Shown here: positions 16,489-23,828 of the stretch, one piece after another
How positions within the stretch are numbered: the first letter of the stretch is position 1
Layout: each line of letters opens with the position of its first letter
Assembly (NCBI RefSeq): GCF_041435355.1
Contig: NZ_CP108442.1
Span: 4,958,501-5,022,500, forward strand
DNA from: Streptomyces sp. NBC_01276
GTDB lineage: Bacteria; Actinomycetota; Actinomycetes; Streptomycetales; Streptomycetaceae
Length of the DNA stretch: 64,000 nt
Reading direction: 5' to 3'
The notes under the pieces: generated by a model
What the model was told of the DNA's origin: nothing
Database searches by the model: none
The model's input: only the letters and a program-made list of their open reading frames with translations
Program-made: the position numbers and the translations under genes

Positions 16489-17925
16489 ATGCGCAAGACG
16501 CTCGGATGGCTGCTGTCGCTCGTGGTGCTGATCGGCACCATGGGCGCGGCCGGCGCCACGGCACAAGCGGCCACCGCCGCGGGGCCTGCCGCCGCCACGG
16601 ACATCAAGGACCAGATCCTCAGCATTCCGGGGATGAGCCTGATCGAGGAGAAGCCGTACCCGGGGTACCGCTTCTTCGTACTGAACTACGAGCAGCCGGT
16701 CGACCACCGGCAGCCGTGGAAGGGCACCTTCAAGCAGCGCCTGACCCTGCTGCACAAGGACGTCTCGCGGCCCACGGTGTTCTTCACCTCGGGCTACAAC
16801 GTCAACACCAGCCCGCGCCGCAGTGAGCCGACGACCATCGTCGACGGCAACCAGATCTCCCTGGAGTATCGATTCTTCACCCCCTCCCGGCCTGACCCGG
16901 CCAACTGGGGGAACCTGGACATCTGGCAGGCCGCCAGCGACCAGCACCGCATCTTCACCGCGCTGAAGAAGGTCTACCCCAAGAACTGGCTGGCCACGGG
17001 CGGCAGCAAGGGCGGTATGACGGCGACGTACTACGAGCGCTACTACCCGCGTGACATGGACGGCGTCGTCGCGTACGTCGCCCCCAACGACGTCGTCAAC
17101 AAGGAGGACTCGGCCTACGACCGGTTCTTCACCAAGGTCGGCACCAAGGAGTGCCGCGACAAGCTGAACAACGTGCAGCGCGAGGCCCTGGTCCGCCGCG
17201 AGCCGCTGGAGGCCAAGTACACGGCCGCCGCCGCCGCGAACGGCTGGACCTTCACCACGGTCGGCAGCCTCGACAGGGCCTTCGAGGCCGTCGTCCTCGA
17301 CTACACCTGGGCCTTCTGGCAGTACAGCCTGCTCTCCGACTGCGCGGCCATCCCGACCGCCGCCACCGCGAGCGACCAGGAGATCTGGGACACGGTGGAC
17401 ACCATCTCCGGCTTCTCGGCCTACGCCGACCAGGGCCTGGAGACCTACACGCCGTACTACTACCAGGCCGGTACGCAGCTCGGTTCGCCCGACATCAAGC
17501 AGCCCCACCTCAAGGGCCTGAGCCGCTACGGCTACCAGCCGCCGCGCACCTTCGTGCCCCGCGACATCCCGATGACCTTCCAGCCGGGCGTCATGGCGGA
17601 CGTGGACAACTGGGTCCGCAACAACGCGAACCAGATGCTCTTCGTCTACGGGCAGAACGACCCGTGGGGCGCCGAGCCCTTCCACCTCGGGTACACCGTG
17701 CGCGACAGCTACGTGATGATCGCGCCGGGCGCCAACCACGGGGCCAACGTCGCCAAGCTCCAGGAGGGCGAGAAGGCCCTCGCGACCGCGAAGATCCTCC
17801 AGTGGGCCGGGGTCGCCCCCGCCCAGACCCTGTCCGGCCGGGCCCAGGCCCCCGCGCCGCTGGCCGCGCCGGACCCGGTGCTCGACCAGGTCGACCTCAG
17901 GCACGAGCCGCAGCTGCGGCCGTAG
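16489..17925 (+). CDS. Secreted S37-family (PS-10) peptidase / tripeptidyl aminopeptidase
   Basis: A 478-residue exported serine peptidase. A Sec signal peptide (MRKTLGWLLSLVVLIGTMGA, cleavage after AQA near residue 28) precedes an alpha/beta-hydrolase-like catalytic domain. The nucleophile elbow is ATGGSKGGMTATYYE with Ser near residue 173; the acid is likely in YGQNDPWGAEPF and the His in GANHGANVAKL. GGSKGG, rather than the GGSYGG type of S28, is the mark of the S37 family known from Streptomyces tripeptidyl aminopeptidases, which remove N-terminal peptides from extracellular substrates. ATG has a strong GGGGAGG site. Confidence 0.88.
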   Translation: MRKTLGWLLSLVVLIGTMGAAGATAQAATAAGPAAATDIKDQILSIPGMSLIEEKPYPGYRFFVLNYEQPVDHRQPWKGTFKQRLTLLHKDVSRPTVFFTSGYNVNTSPRRSEPTTIVDGNQISLEYRFFTPSRPDPANWGNLDIWQAASDQHRIFTALKKVYPKNWLATGGSKGGMTATYYERYYPRDMDGVVAYVAPNDVVNKEDSAYDRFFTKVGTKECRDKLNNVQREALVRREPLEAKYTAAAAANGWTFTTVGSLDRAFEAVVLDYTWAFWQYSLLSDCAAIPTAATASDQEIWDTVDTISGFSAYADQGLETYTPYYYQAGTQLGSPDIKQPHLKGLSRYGYQPPRTFVPRDIPMTFQPGVMADVDNWVRNNANQMLFVYGQNDPWGAEPFHLGYTVRDSYVMIAPGANHGANVAKLQEGEKALATAKILQWAGVAPAQTLSGRAQAPAPLAAPDPVLDQVDLRHEPQLRP

Positions 17926-17950
17926 TCCCCGGTCGTTTCAGGGAGTACGG

Positions 17951-19777
17951 CTACCGGGCCACGGGCGGGTACGACAGCCCGTGGCCCAGGGGGTAGCGGC
18001 CCGGTACGGGGACCGGGAGGCGGCCGGCGGGCCGCCTCGCACCCGTCAGTACCCGGGCCGCCGCCCGCATCTCCACGTCCGTCCAGCAGTACGTCGCCAG
18101 CTCGGCCGCGCACTCCGGCAGCCGCGCCGGGTCGTACGGGTTGCGGATCGCCACCAGCACCACCGGGACGCCCGTCGCGACCAGGTCCGCCACCAGCGCG
18201 CGCTGCGGACTCTCGCCCTCCGGGACGTTGTACGTGCACACCAGCACCGCCGCGTGGCCAGGGGCCGCCGCCGGCGCCCCGGCGGGCGCGAGCGCCGTCG
18301 CCCGGCAGCCCAGCGCCGTCAGCTCCCGCGCCAGGACCGTCGTGGGCGGGCCGGTGGTACCCGTGGGGGAGACCGGGTCGGTCCCGGTGACCAGCAGCTT
18401 CGGCCCGGCCGCCGCGTCCAGCGGCAGCAGGCCCCGCGGATTGGCCAGCAGGGTGGTCGTGGCCGCCGCGATCTCGTCCGCCGCCGCCAGGTGCCCGCCC
18501 GTGCCGACCACCGCGTCCACCCGGGCCGCCGAGGTGTAGGGGTCCTCGAACAGGCCGCGGCGGGCCTTGAGTTCCAGGATCCGCAGCACCGACTCGCCGA
18601 TCCGCTCCCGCGTCAGCTCGCCCGACTCCACCGCCGCCCGCACGCTGCGCTGCGCGAGGGCGAGGTCCGGGGCGTTCAGCAGCTGGTCGCAGCCCGCCTT
18701 CAGGGCCAGCACCGGGACCCGGTCGTCCCCGTACTTCTGGCGGACCCCCGCCATGTCGAGGGCGTCGGTCACCACCACCCCCCGGAAGCCGAGGCGTTCG
18801 CGCAGGATGCCGGTGACGATCGGCCGTGAGAGGGTCGCCGGATCCCCCGAGGGATCGAGCGCGGGGAAGACGATGTGCGCCGTCATCACGACGTCCACGC
18901 CCGCCTCCACCACCGCCCGGAACGGCGGCTCGTCCAGCTCCTCCCACTGCGCGCGGGTGTGCCGCATCACCGGCAGCCCGACGTGGCTGTCGGTCTCCGT
19001 GTCCCCGTGCCCCGGGAAGTGCTTCGCCGTCGCGGCCACCCCGGCCCCCTGGTAGCCGCGCACCTGGGCCGCGGCCAGGGCCGCCACCGCCCGGGGGTCC
19101 GCGCCGAAGGACCGTACGCCGATCACCGGATTTGCCGGGTTCACGTTCACGTCCGACACCGGGGCGTAGTCCTGCCGGACGCCCAGCGCCGCCAGCTCGG
19201 ACCCCGCCACGCGCGCCGCCCGGCGGGCGTCGGCCGTGGACCCGCCCGCGCCCAGCGCCATCGCCCCCGGCAGCAGGGTGGCCGGCCGGCCGATCCGGGC
19301 TACGGCCCCGTGTTCCTGGTCGGTGGAGAGCAGCAGCGGGATCCCGGCGCCCGAGCCGGCCGCCGCCCGCTGGAGACCGTCGGACAGCCCGGCGATCTGG
19401 TGCGGGGTCCGGGTGTTGTGGGCCCAGCCGAAGTAGACGACCCCGCCCAGGCGGTAGCGGGTGACCACCTCGGCGGCCGTGCGGACCCCGAACTGGGCCA
19501 GGTTCAGCTCGGCGTCCGCCGCGTCGGGATCGGTCGCGGAGTGCCCGTAGGCCCGGGACACGAACAGCTGCCCCACCAGCTCGGGCAGGCTCATCCGGGA
19601 GACCGCAGCGCGCAGCCGGGACCGGTCCGGGTGGCGGCCCAACGGCTCCTGCGGGGAGCGGGAGTCGTCCGGTGCGGTGGCGCGGGAGCCCACGGCGGCG
19701 GAGGAGGTCCCGGCGGCCGTGACGGCGGCCATGGCGGCGGCGGCGAGCAGGGCCCGGCGGGAGGCTTGGTACGGCAC
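17951..19777 (-). CDS. Tat-exported GH3 beta-N-acetylglucosaminidase
   Basis: About 608 residues. The signal VPYQASRRALLAAAAMAAVT carries twin arginines (SRRALL), so it is probably exported folded by the Tat system. The GH3 catalytic domain has KHFPGHGDTETDSH (near residue 252), the signature of the N-acetylglucosaminidase (NagZ-like) branch that supplies the general acid-base His, and VVTDALDMAG (near 335) with the nucleophile Asp; a C-terminal GH3 domain follows. It would release GlcNAc from chitin or peptidoglycan fragments. GTG at 19777 is preferred because it places the signal at the N-terminus; a longer frame starts at 19822. It lies 10 bases downstream of the LysR gene. From memory it corresponds to SCO2758. 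Confidence 0.88.
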   Translation of the reverse strand: MPYQASRRALLAAAAMAAVTAAGTSSAAVGSRATAPDDSRSPQEPLGRHPDRSRLRAAVSRMSLPELVGQLFVSRAYGHSATDPDAADAELNLAQFGVRTAAEVVTRYRLGGVVYFGWAHNTRTPHQIAGLSDGLQRAAAGSGAGIPLLLSTDQEHGAVARIGRPATLLPGAMALGAGGSTADARRAARVAGSELAALGVRQDYAPVSDVNVNPANPVIGVRSFGADPRAVAALAAAQVRGYQGAGVAATAKHFPGHGDTETDSHVGLPVMRHTRAQWEELDEPPFRAVVEAGVDVVMTAHIVFPALDPSGDPATLSRPIVTGILRERLGFRGVVVTDALDMAGVRQKYGDDRVPVLALKAGCDQLLNAPDLALAQRSVRAAVESGELTRERIGESVLRILELKARRGLFEDPYTSAARVDAVVGTGGHLAAADEIAAATTTLLANPRGLLPLDAAAGPKLLVTGTDPVSPTGTTGPPTTVLARELTALGCRATALAPAGAPAAAPGHAAVLVCTYNVPEGESPQRALVADLVATGVPVVLVAIRNPYDPARLPECAAELATYCWTDVEMRAAARVLTGARRPAGRLPVPVPGRYPLGHGLSYPPVAR

Positions 19778-19787
19778 CCGCCGGACC

Positions 19788-20744
19788 CTACTGGCGGGCC
19801 GCACCGTCCGCCCGGGGGACACTCGGGAGGTCCCCCGGAAGGGGGGCCGCGGCGGGCCAGTGCTCCTGGAGGGCGCGCACGGCCTCGGTGATCGCCGGCC
19901 GGCGGGCCGCCCCCGTCCGCCACAGGGCGTACAACCGGCGTACGGGGCCCGGCTCCAGTGCCACCGCCACCGCGCCCGGCGGCAGCGCGCCCGTCCCCAG
20001 CCGCGGCACGACGGCGATGCCCAGCCCGGCGGCGACCAGCGCCACGATCGTGTGGTTCTCCTCGGCCACGTGCGCGATGTCCGGCTCCAGCCCGGCCGTG
20101 CGCAGGGTCCGCACCAGCCAGTCGTGGCAGACCCGTCCGGGCGGCTGGCACACCCACCGCTGCCCCGCGAGGTCCGCCCGCCGCACCGCCCCGCGGGTGG
20201 TGAAGGGGTGCCCGGCCGGCACCACCAGGTCGCACCGGTCGTCCCCGATCACCGCCTGCTCCACCCCCTCGGGGGCCGGCAGCGGGGCGATGTCCCAGTC
20301 GTGCGCCACCGCCAGGTCGGTGACCCCGCGGGCCACCAGGTCCACCGAGAGGTGCGGGTCCACCTCCGTGAGGCGTACGTCCAGCGCGGGATGCCGGTGG
20401 GCCAGGTCGGCCAGCACCCCCGGAAGCAGGCCGCGCGCCGCCGAGGCGAACGCGGCCACCGTCAGCAGACCGCTCGGCCGTCCGCGCCGCTCCTCCAGGG
20501 TGGTCTCCGCCCGCTCCACGATGGCCAGCAGCTCCCGGGCCGTGTCGGCCAGGTGCCGGGCCTCCTCGGTGAGGGCGACCCCGCGGCCGCGCCGTTCCAG
20601 CAGCGTGGTGCGGGTCTCCCGCTCCAGCTTCGCGATCTGCTGGGAGACCGCGGAAGGGGTGTAGCCGAGGGCGGCCGCCGCGCCCGCGACCGAGCCGTGG
20701 ACGGAGACGGCGTGCAGGGCGCGCAGCCTGGAGAGGTCGAGCAT
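19788..20744 (-). CDS. LysR-family transcriptional regulator
   Basis: A 318-residue protein with an N-terminal winged helix-turn-helix (LSRLRALHAVSVHGSVAGAA, then GYTPSAVSQQIAKLERE, residues 1-60) and a periplasmic-binding-protein-like effector domain (LLTVAAFASAARGLLPGVLA onward). It is divergent from a DMT-type transporter gene 84 bases away, the classic arrangement for a LysR activator controlling an exporter and itself. The GH3 enzyme lies directly downstream on the same strand and could be read through. The effector is unknown. Confidence 0.92.
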   Translation of the reverse strand: MLDLSRLRALHAVSVHGSVAGAAAALGYTPSAVSQQIAKLERETRTTLLERRGRGVALTEEARHLADTARELLAIVERAETTLEERRGRPSGLLTVAAFASAARGLLPGVLADLAHRHPALDVRLTEVDPHLSVDLVARGVTDLAVAHDWDIAPLPAPEGVEQAVIGDDRCDLVVPAGHPFTTRGAVRRADLAGQRWVCQPPGRVCHDWLVRTLRTAGLEPDIAHVAEENHTIVALVAAGLGIAVVPRLGTGALPPGAVAVALEPGPVRRLYALWRTGAARRPAITEAVRALQEHWPAAAPLPGDLPSVPRADGAARQ

Positions 20745-20755
20745 GCGCCAATCGT

Positions 20756-20766
20756 AAGCATCGCTT
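20756..20766. promoter_or_regulatory. Short inverted repeat in the LysR/EamA divergent promoter
   Basis: AAGC-ATC-GCTT lies 12 bases upstream of the LysR start, within the 84-base divergent region. LysR sites are usually imperfect dyads in this position. The possible -10 TACATG for the transporter is at 20797-20802. Confidence 0.35.
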
Positions 20767-20827
20767 CATCCAACGGGGAAGAAATCCGCGCTGGTGCTAC
20801 ATGGTCGGGGTCGCCGATGCTCGGGGA

Positions 20828-21751
20828 ATGCGTCCCGTACACACCGCACTCGCCGTACTCGTCGCCGCCGTCTGGGGGTTCAACTTCGTCGTCATCGAGA
20901 TCGGCCTCGGCCATTTCCCGCCGCTGCTGCTGTCCGCGCTGCGCTTCCTGGTCGCCGCGCTGCCCGCCGTGTTCTTCGTCGGGCGCCCCAAGGTCGCCTG
21001 GAAGTGGATCCTCGGGGTCGGCGCCGCCCTCGGCATCGCCAAGTTCGGGCTGCTGTTCACCGGCATGGCCGCCGGGATGCCGGCCGGGCTGTCCTCCCTG
21101 GTCCTGCAGATCCAGGCCGTCTTCACCGCCGTCCTCGCCGCCGTCGTGCTGCGCGAACGGCCCGGCCCGGTGCGGGTGCTGGGCATGGCCGTGGCCCTGG
21201 CCGGCATCGGGGTCGCCGCCGTCGACCGGGGCGTCTCGGGGCCGGTCACCGGCTTCGTCCTGGTCGTCGCGGCCGCCGCCTGCTGGGGCGTGTCCAACGT
21301 GCTCACCCGCAAGGCCGCCCCGCCGGACGCCCTGAACTTCATGGTGTGGGTGTGCACCGTCCCCGTGATCCCGCTGTTCGCCCTCTCGCTGCTGCTGGAG
21401 GGGCCCGACCGGGACCTGGCCGCGCTGCGCGCCCTGGACTGGTCGGGGGTCGCCGTCATCGGCTACGTCGCCTGGGTGTCCACCGTCTTCGGCTTCGGCG
21501 CCTGGGGCTACCTGCTGCGCCGCTACCCGGCCTCCTCCGTGGCGCCGTTCTCCCTGCTCGTGCCGGTCTTCGGGATGTCCTCGGCCGCGCTGGTGCTCGG
21601 TGAGGGGATCTCGGGGACGCGTTGGCTGGCGGCGGTGCTGCTGGTCGGCGGCGTCGGGCTGACCTCCCTGACCCCCGCGCGGGCCGGCCGGCGGGCCGCC
21701 GTCAGCGCGGGGCGTCCTCCCGCAGCGACAGCCGCCAGTCCTGCCCCGTGA
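20828..21751 (+). CDS. EamA/DMT-family transporter
   Basis: About 307 residues forming ten membrane helices in two EamA repeats: first repeat from TALAVLVAAVWGFNFVVIEI to AGIGVAAVDRG, second from GFVLVVAAAACWGVSNVLT to GGVGLTSLTPA. The helix-1 motif WGFNFV is typical. Such proteins export amino acids or other metabolites. ATG at 20828 (MRPVHTAL) is chosen over 20801, which adds nine residues that precede the first membrane helix and would overlap the likely promoter. The gene ends about 50 bases inside the convergent GNAT gene. Regulation by the divergent LysR is likely. Confidence 0.88.
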   Translation: MRPVHTALAVLVAAVWGFNFVVIEIGLGHFPPLLLSALRFLVAALPAVFFVGRPKVAWKWILGVGAALGIAKFGLLFTGMAAGMPAGLSSLVLQIQAVFTAVLAAVVLRERPGPVRVLGMAVALAGIGVAAVDRGVSGPVTGFVLVVAAAACWGVSNVLTRKAAPPDALNFMVWVCTVPVIPLFALSLLLEGPDRDLAALRALDWSGVAVIGYVAWVSTVFGFGAWGYLLRRYPASSVAPFSLLVPVFGMSSAALVLGEGISGTRWLAAVLLVGGVGLTSLTPARAGRRAAVSAGRPPAATAASPAP

Positions 21752-22241
21752 GGTCGGCCCCGTACGAGCGGTGCGCGCGCTCCGCGACCAGGGTGAACCC
21801 GGCCCGCAGATAGAGGGAACGGGCCGAGACCAGCACGTCGTTGGTCCACAGCACCAGCTCGCGGTAGCCCACCGAACGGGCGAAGGCGACGACGGCGTCC
21901 ACGAGCCGGGCGCCCACCCCCAGCCCGCGCGCGGCGGGGTCCACCAGCAGCAGCCGCAGCCGGGCGGTGCCGGGGGCGCCCTCCTCGCGCACGCACATCA
22001 CCGAACCGACCGGGCGGCCCTCGTGTTCGGCGATCCAGACCCGCTCCAGGTGGGGGTCGTGGTCGCCGGCGAAGTCCGCGACGATCCGGGCGACCAGGCC
22101 CTCGAACTCCTGGTTCCAGCCGTACTCGGCCGCGTAGAGCGCGCCGTGGCGCTGCACGATCCAGCCCAGGTCGCCGGGCTCGGGGTCCCGCAGCCGCACC
22201 GGCCGGCCGGGGCTGTCCTCAGGGAGCGCAGGGGGCTTCAT
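21702..22241 (-). CDS. GNAT-family N-acetyltransferase
   Basis: A 179-residue acetyltransferase. The acetyl-CoA-binding motif is LRLLLVDPAARGLGVGARLV (R/Q-x-x-G-x-G/A variant RGLGVG), followed by YRELVLWTNDVLVSARSLYL and AGFTLVAERAHRSYG, a pattern common in GNAT domains related to MarR-GNAT fusions. The acceptor substrate is unknown. Its 3' end overlaps the convergent EamA gene by about 50 bases. Confidence 0.88.
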   Translation of the reverse strand: MKPPALPEDSPGRPVRLRDPEPGDLGWIVQRHGALYAAEYGWNQEFEGLVARIVADFAGDHDPHLERVWIAEHEGRPVGSVMCVREEGAPGTARLRLLLVDPAARGLGVGARLVDAVVAFARSVGYRELVLWTNDVLVSARSLYLRAGFTLVAERAHRSYGADLTGQDWRLSLREDAPR

Positions 22242-22346
22242 GGCGCCCGAGGATAGCGCGCGGCCCGGACCGGCGGGACGGCGCGCGGTGCGGACCGGGG
22301 GACGGCCCGCACGTCCCGGTCCGCGCCACGCGCCGTGCCGTACGGG

Positions 22347-22889
22347 TTACTTCTTGCCGCCGCCCAGGATCTGGCCGAGCAGGTCGCCGAGCCCGCCGGC
22401 GTCCGCGCCCGCCGCCGGGGCCGCGCTGGGGGCCGGGGCGCCGTCCGCCGTCGGGGCGCCCGCGCCCGCCTTGCCGTCCGCGGCACGCTTGGCGAAGACG
22501 GCCAGCACCACCGGGATCAGCACCTCGATGACCCGGCTGACGGTCGCGGCCGGGATGCCGGTCTTCTTCGAGACGGCGTTGGCGACGGGCTTGCTCAGCT
22601 TCGCCAGCACTCCGGCCATCATGCCGCCGCTGAGCAGCCCGCCGAGGCCGCCGAGGGTGGCCACGCCCTGCAGCGGGGGTTCGGCCACCTCCGCGAAGGC
22701 CTGGCGCACCTCGCCGTCCTCGCCTTCGGCCGCGGCCTTCTCCCGGAGGCCTCCGGCCATGGCTCCGGCGGTCTCGCCGACCGCGGCGCGCGCGCCGTCG
22801 GCGTCGGTGCCGAGCAGTCCCGCGATCTCGGTCAGCCTGTCGTCGCCGAGCTCGCCCAGCACGTCGTCCTGGAATGAAGATTCGCTCAT
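22347..22889 (-). CDS. DUF937 domain protein
   Basis: A 180-residue protein with the DUF937 repeat-like helical domain: DRLTEIAGLLGTDADGARAA, QGVATLGGLGGLLSGGMMAG, KPVANAVSKKTGIPAATVSR and VIEVLIPVVLAVFAK. The C-terminus is a Gly/Ala/Pro tail ending LGDLLGQILGGGKK, as in other actinobacterial members. The biochemical role of the family is not established. ATG at 22889 (MSESSFQDDVLG) is chosen because the domain begins immediately after it. Confidence 0.8.
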   Translation of the reverse strand: MSESSFQDDVLGELGDDRLTEIAGLLGTDADGARAAVGETAGAMAGGLREKAAAEGEDGEVRQAFAEVAEPPLQGVATLGGLGGLLSGGMMAGVLAKLSKPVANAVSKKTGIPAATVSRVIEVLIPVVLAVFAKRAADGKAGAGAPTADGAPAPSAAPAAGADAGGLGDLLGQILGGGKK

Positions 22890-23070
22890 GCCGGAAACGC
22901 TACGTCCGTCCCGATTCGCTGGCACCTTGGGTAGGCGTTTGGTAACGGAAAGGCAAATCCGGCGGTCGGCGTGCAACCCTGCGGGCCGATCGGGGGTCGT
23001 ACGGTGCGTCGGCACTTCCGGGAGGGGATCCGGGGGGATCGGGAAGTCCGACGAGGGAGGGGTAACCGTG

Positions 23071-23100
23071 AAGGGGTCCGGCCGGAAGGCCGGACCCCTT
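23071..23100. terminator. Bidirectional hairpin terminator
   Basis: AAGGGGTCCGGCC-GGAA-GGCCGGACCCCTT is a perfect 13-base stem with a GGAA tetraloop and A/T at its base. It lies six bases beyond the stop of the minus-strand secreted-protein gene. Confidence 0.85.
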
Positions 23101-23106
23101 TCGCGG

Positions 23107-23641
23107 TCAGCTGGTCTGGACGGTGTAGGTGGAGGAGTTGTTGCTGGCGTTCGTGTCGCCGGCCACGCTGATGGAGGCGTGCACGGCACCGAAGCCCTTC
23201 TTGGCCACCGTCGCCAGGAGCGGGATCTGCCCCTTCTCGCCCGCCTTCAGGGTGCCGCCCGTGCAGCGGAAGCCACCGGTGGCTCCGCCCGAAGCGCCGA
23301 CGGCCGAGCACTGGAACCCGTTGAACGTGCCCGATGACCGACCGCCCCACACCCGGGACGGCGGGGCCCGGGAGCTGCCTCCTCACGGGTGCGGCGGCGG
23401 GATCGCCCTGTTCCCTCAGGGTGACGAAGAAGGCGAGGTCCGGCTCGGAGTTGTCCGTGAAGGTGACGGTGGCGTCCGCGCCGTCCAGACGGAGGGTCTG
23501 GAGGGTGGGCGGGTTGGGCAGGTACGTCGTGCACCGCCGCCGCGGGCACGACGGCCACGCGACCAGACCGCACAGCACTCCCGCCCCGAGCGGCAGTGAC
23601 CACAAGCGACGCATGCGTCGGCTGGGTGTCGTGGGGATCAT
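23107..23641 (-). pseudogene. Secreted protein gene broken by a frameshift
   Basis: The 5' part, from ATG at 23641 (MIPTTPSRRMRRLWSLPLGA), encodes a signal-like hydrophobic stretch and a domain with PPTLQTLRLDGADATVTFTD and EPDLAFFVTLRE. Around 23370-23380 the coding signal moves to another frame, which continues SSRAPPSRVWGG, SGTFNGFQCSAVGASGG, RCTGGTLKAGEKGQI and ends with NASNNSSTYTVQTS. The second frame has a stop just before the junction, so one indel in the GGAGG-rich stretch would restore a single protein of about 175 residues. The end of the signal peptide also looks imperfect. It is either a real decay event or a sequencing error. A perfect terminator follows. Confidence 0.65.
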
Positions 23642-23828
23642 GGGATTTCCGTTCCGCAGTCGCCGGAGGGCACTGTCGGGAGGAAGCCGCCCCGGCGCCC
23701 TACGGGCGCGCCCGACGTGCCGGCACACCGCCGATTGTCCGCTCGGCCACGGGCCGCGGCAACGCGGGCGGTGACGTTGTCCACAGGAGCCCCGGCCCCC
23801 TGTCGGCGCCTGCCGGTAGTTTCGTGCC

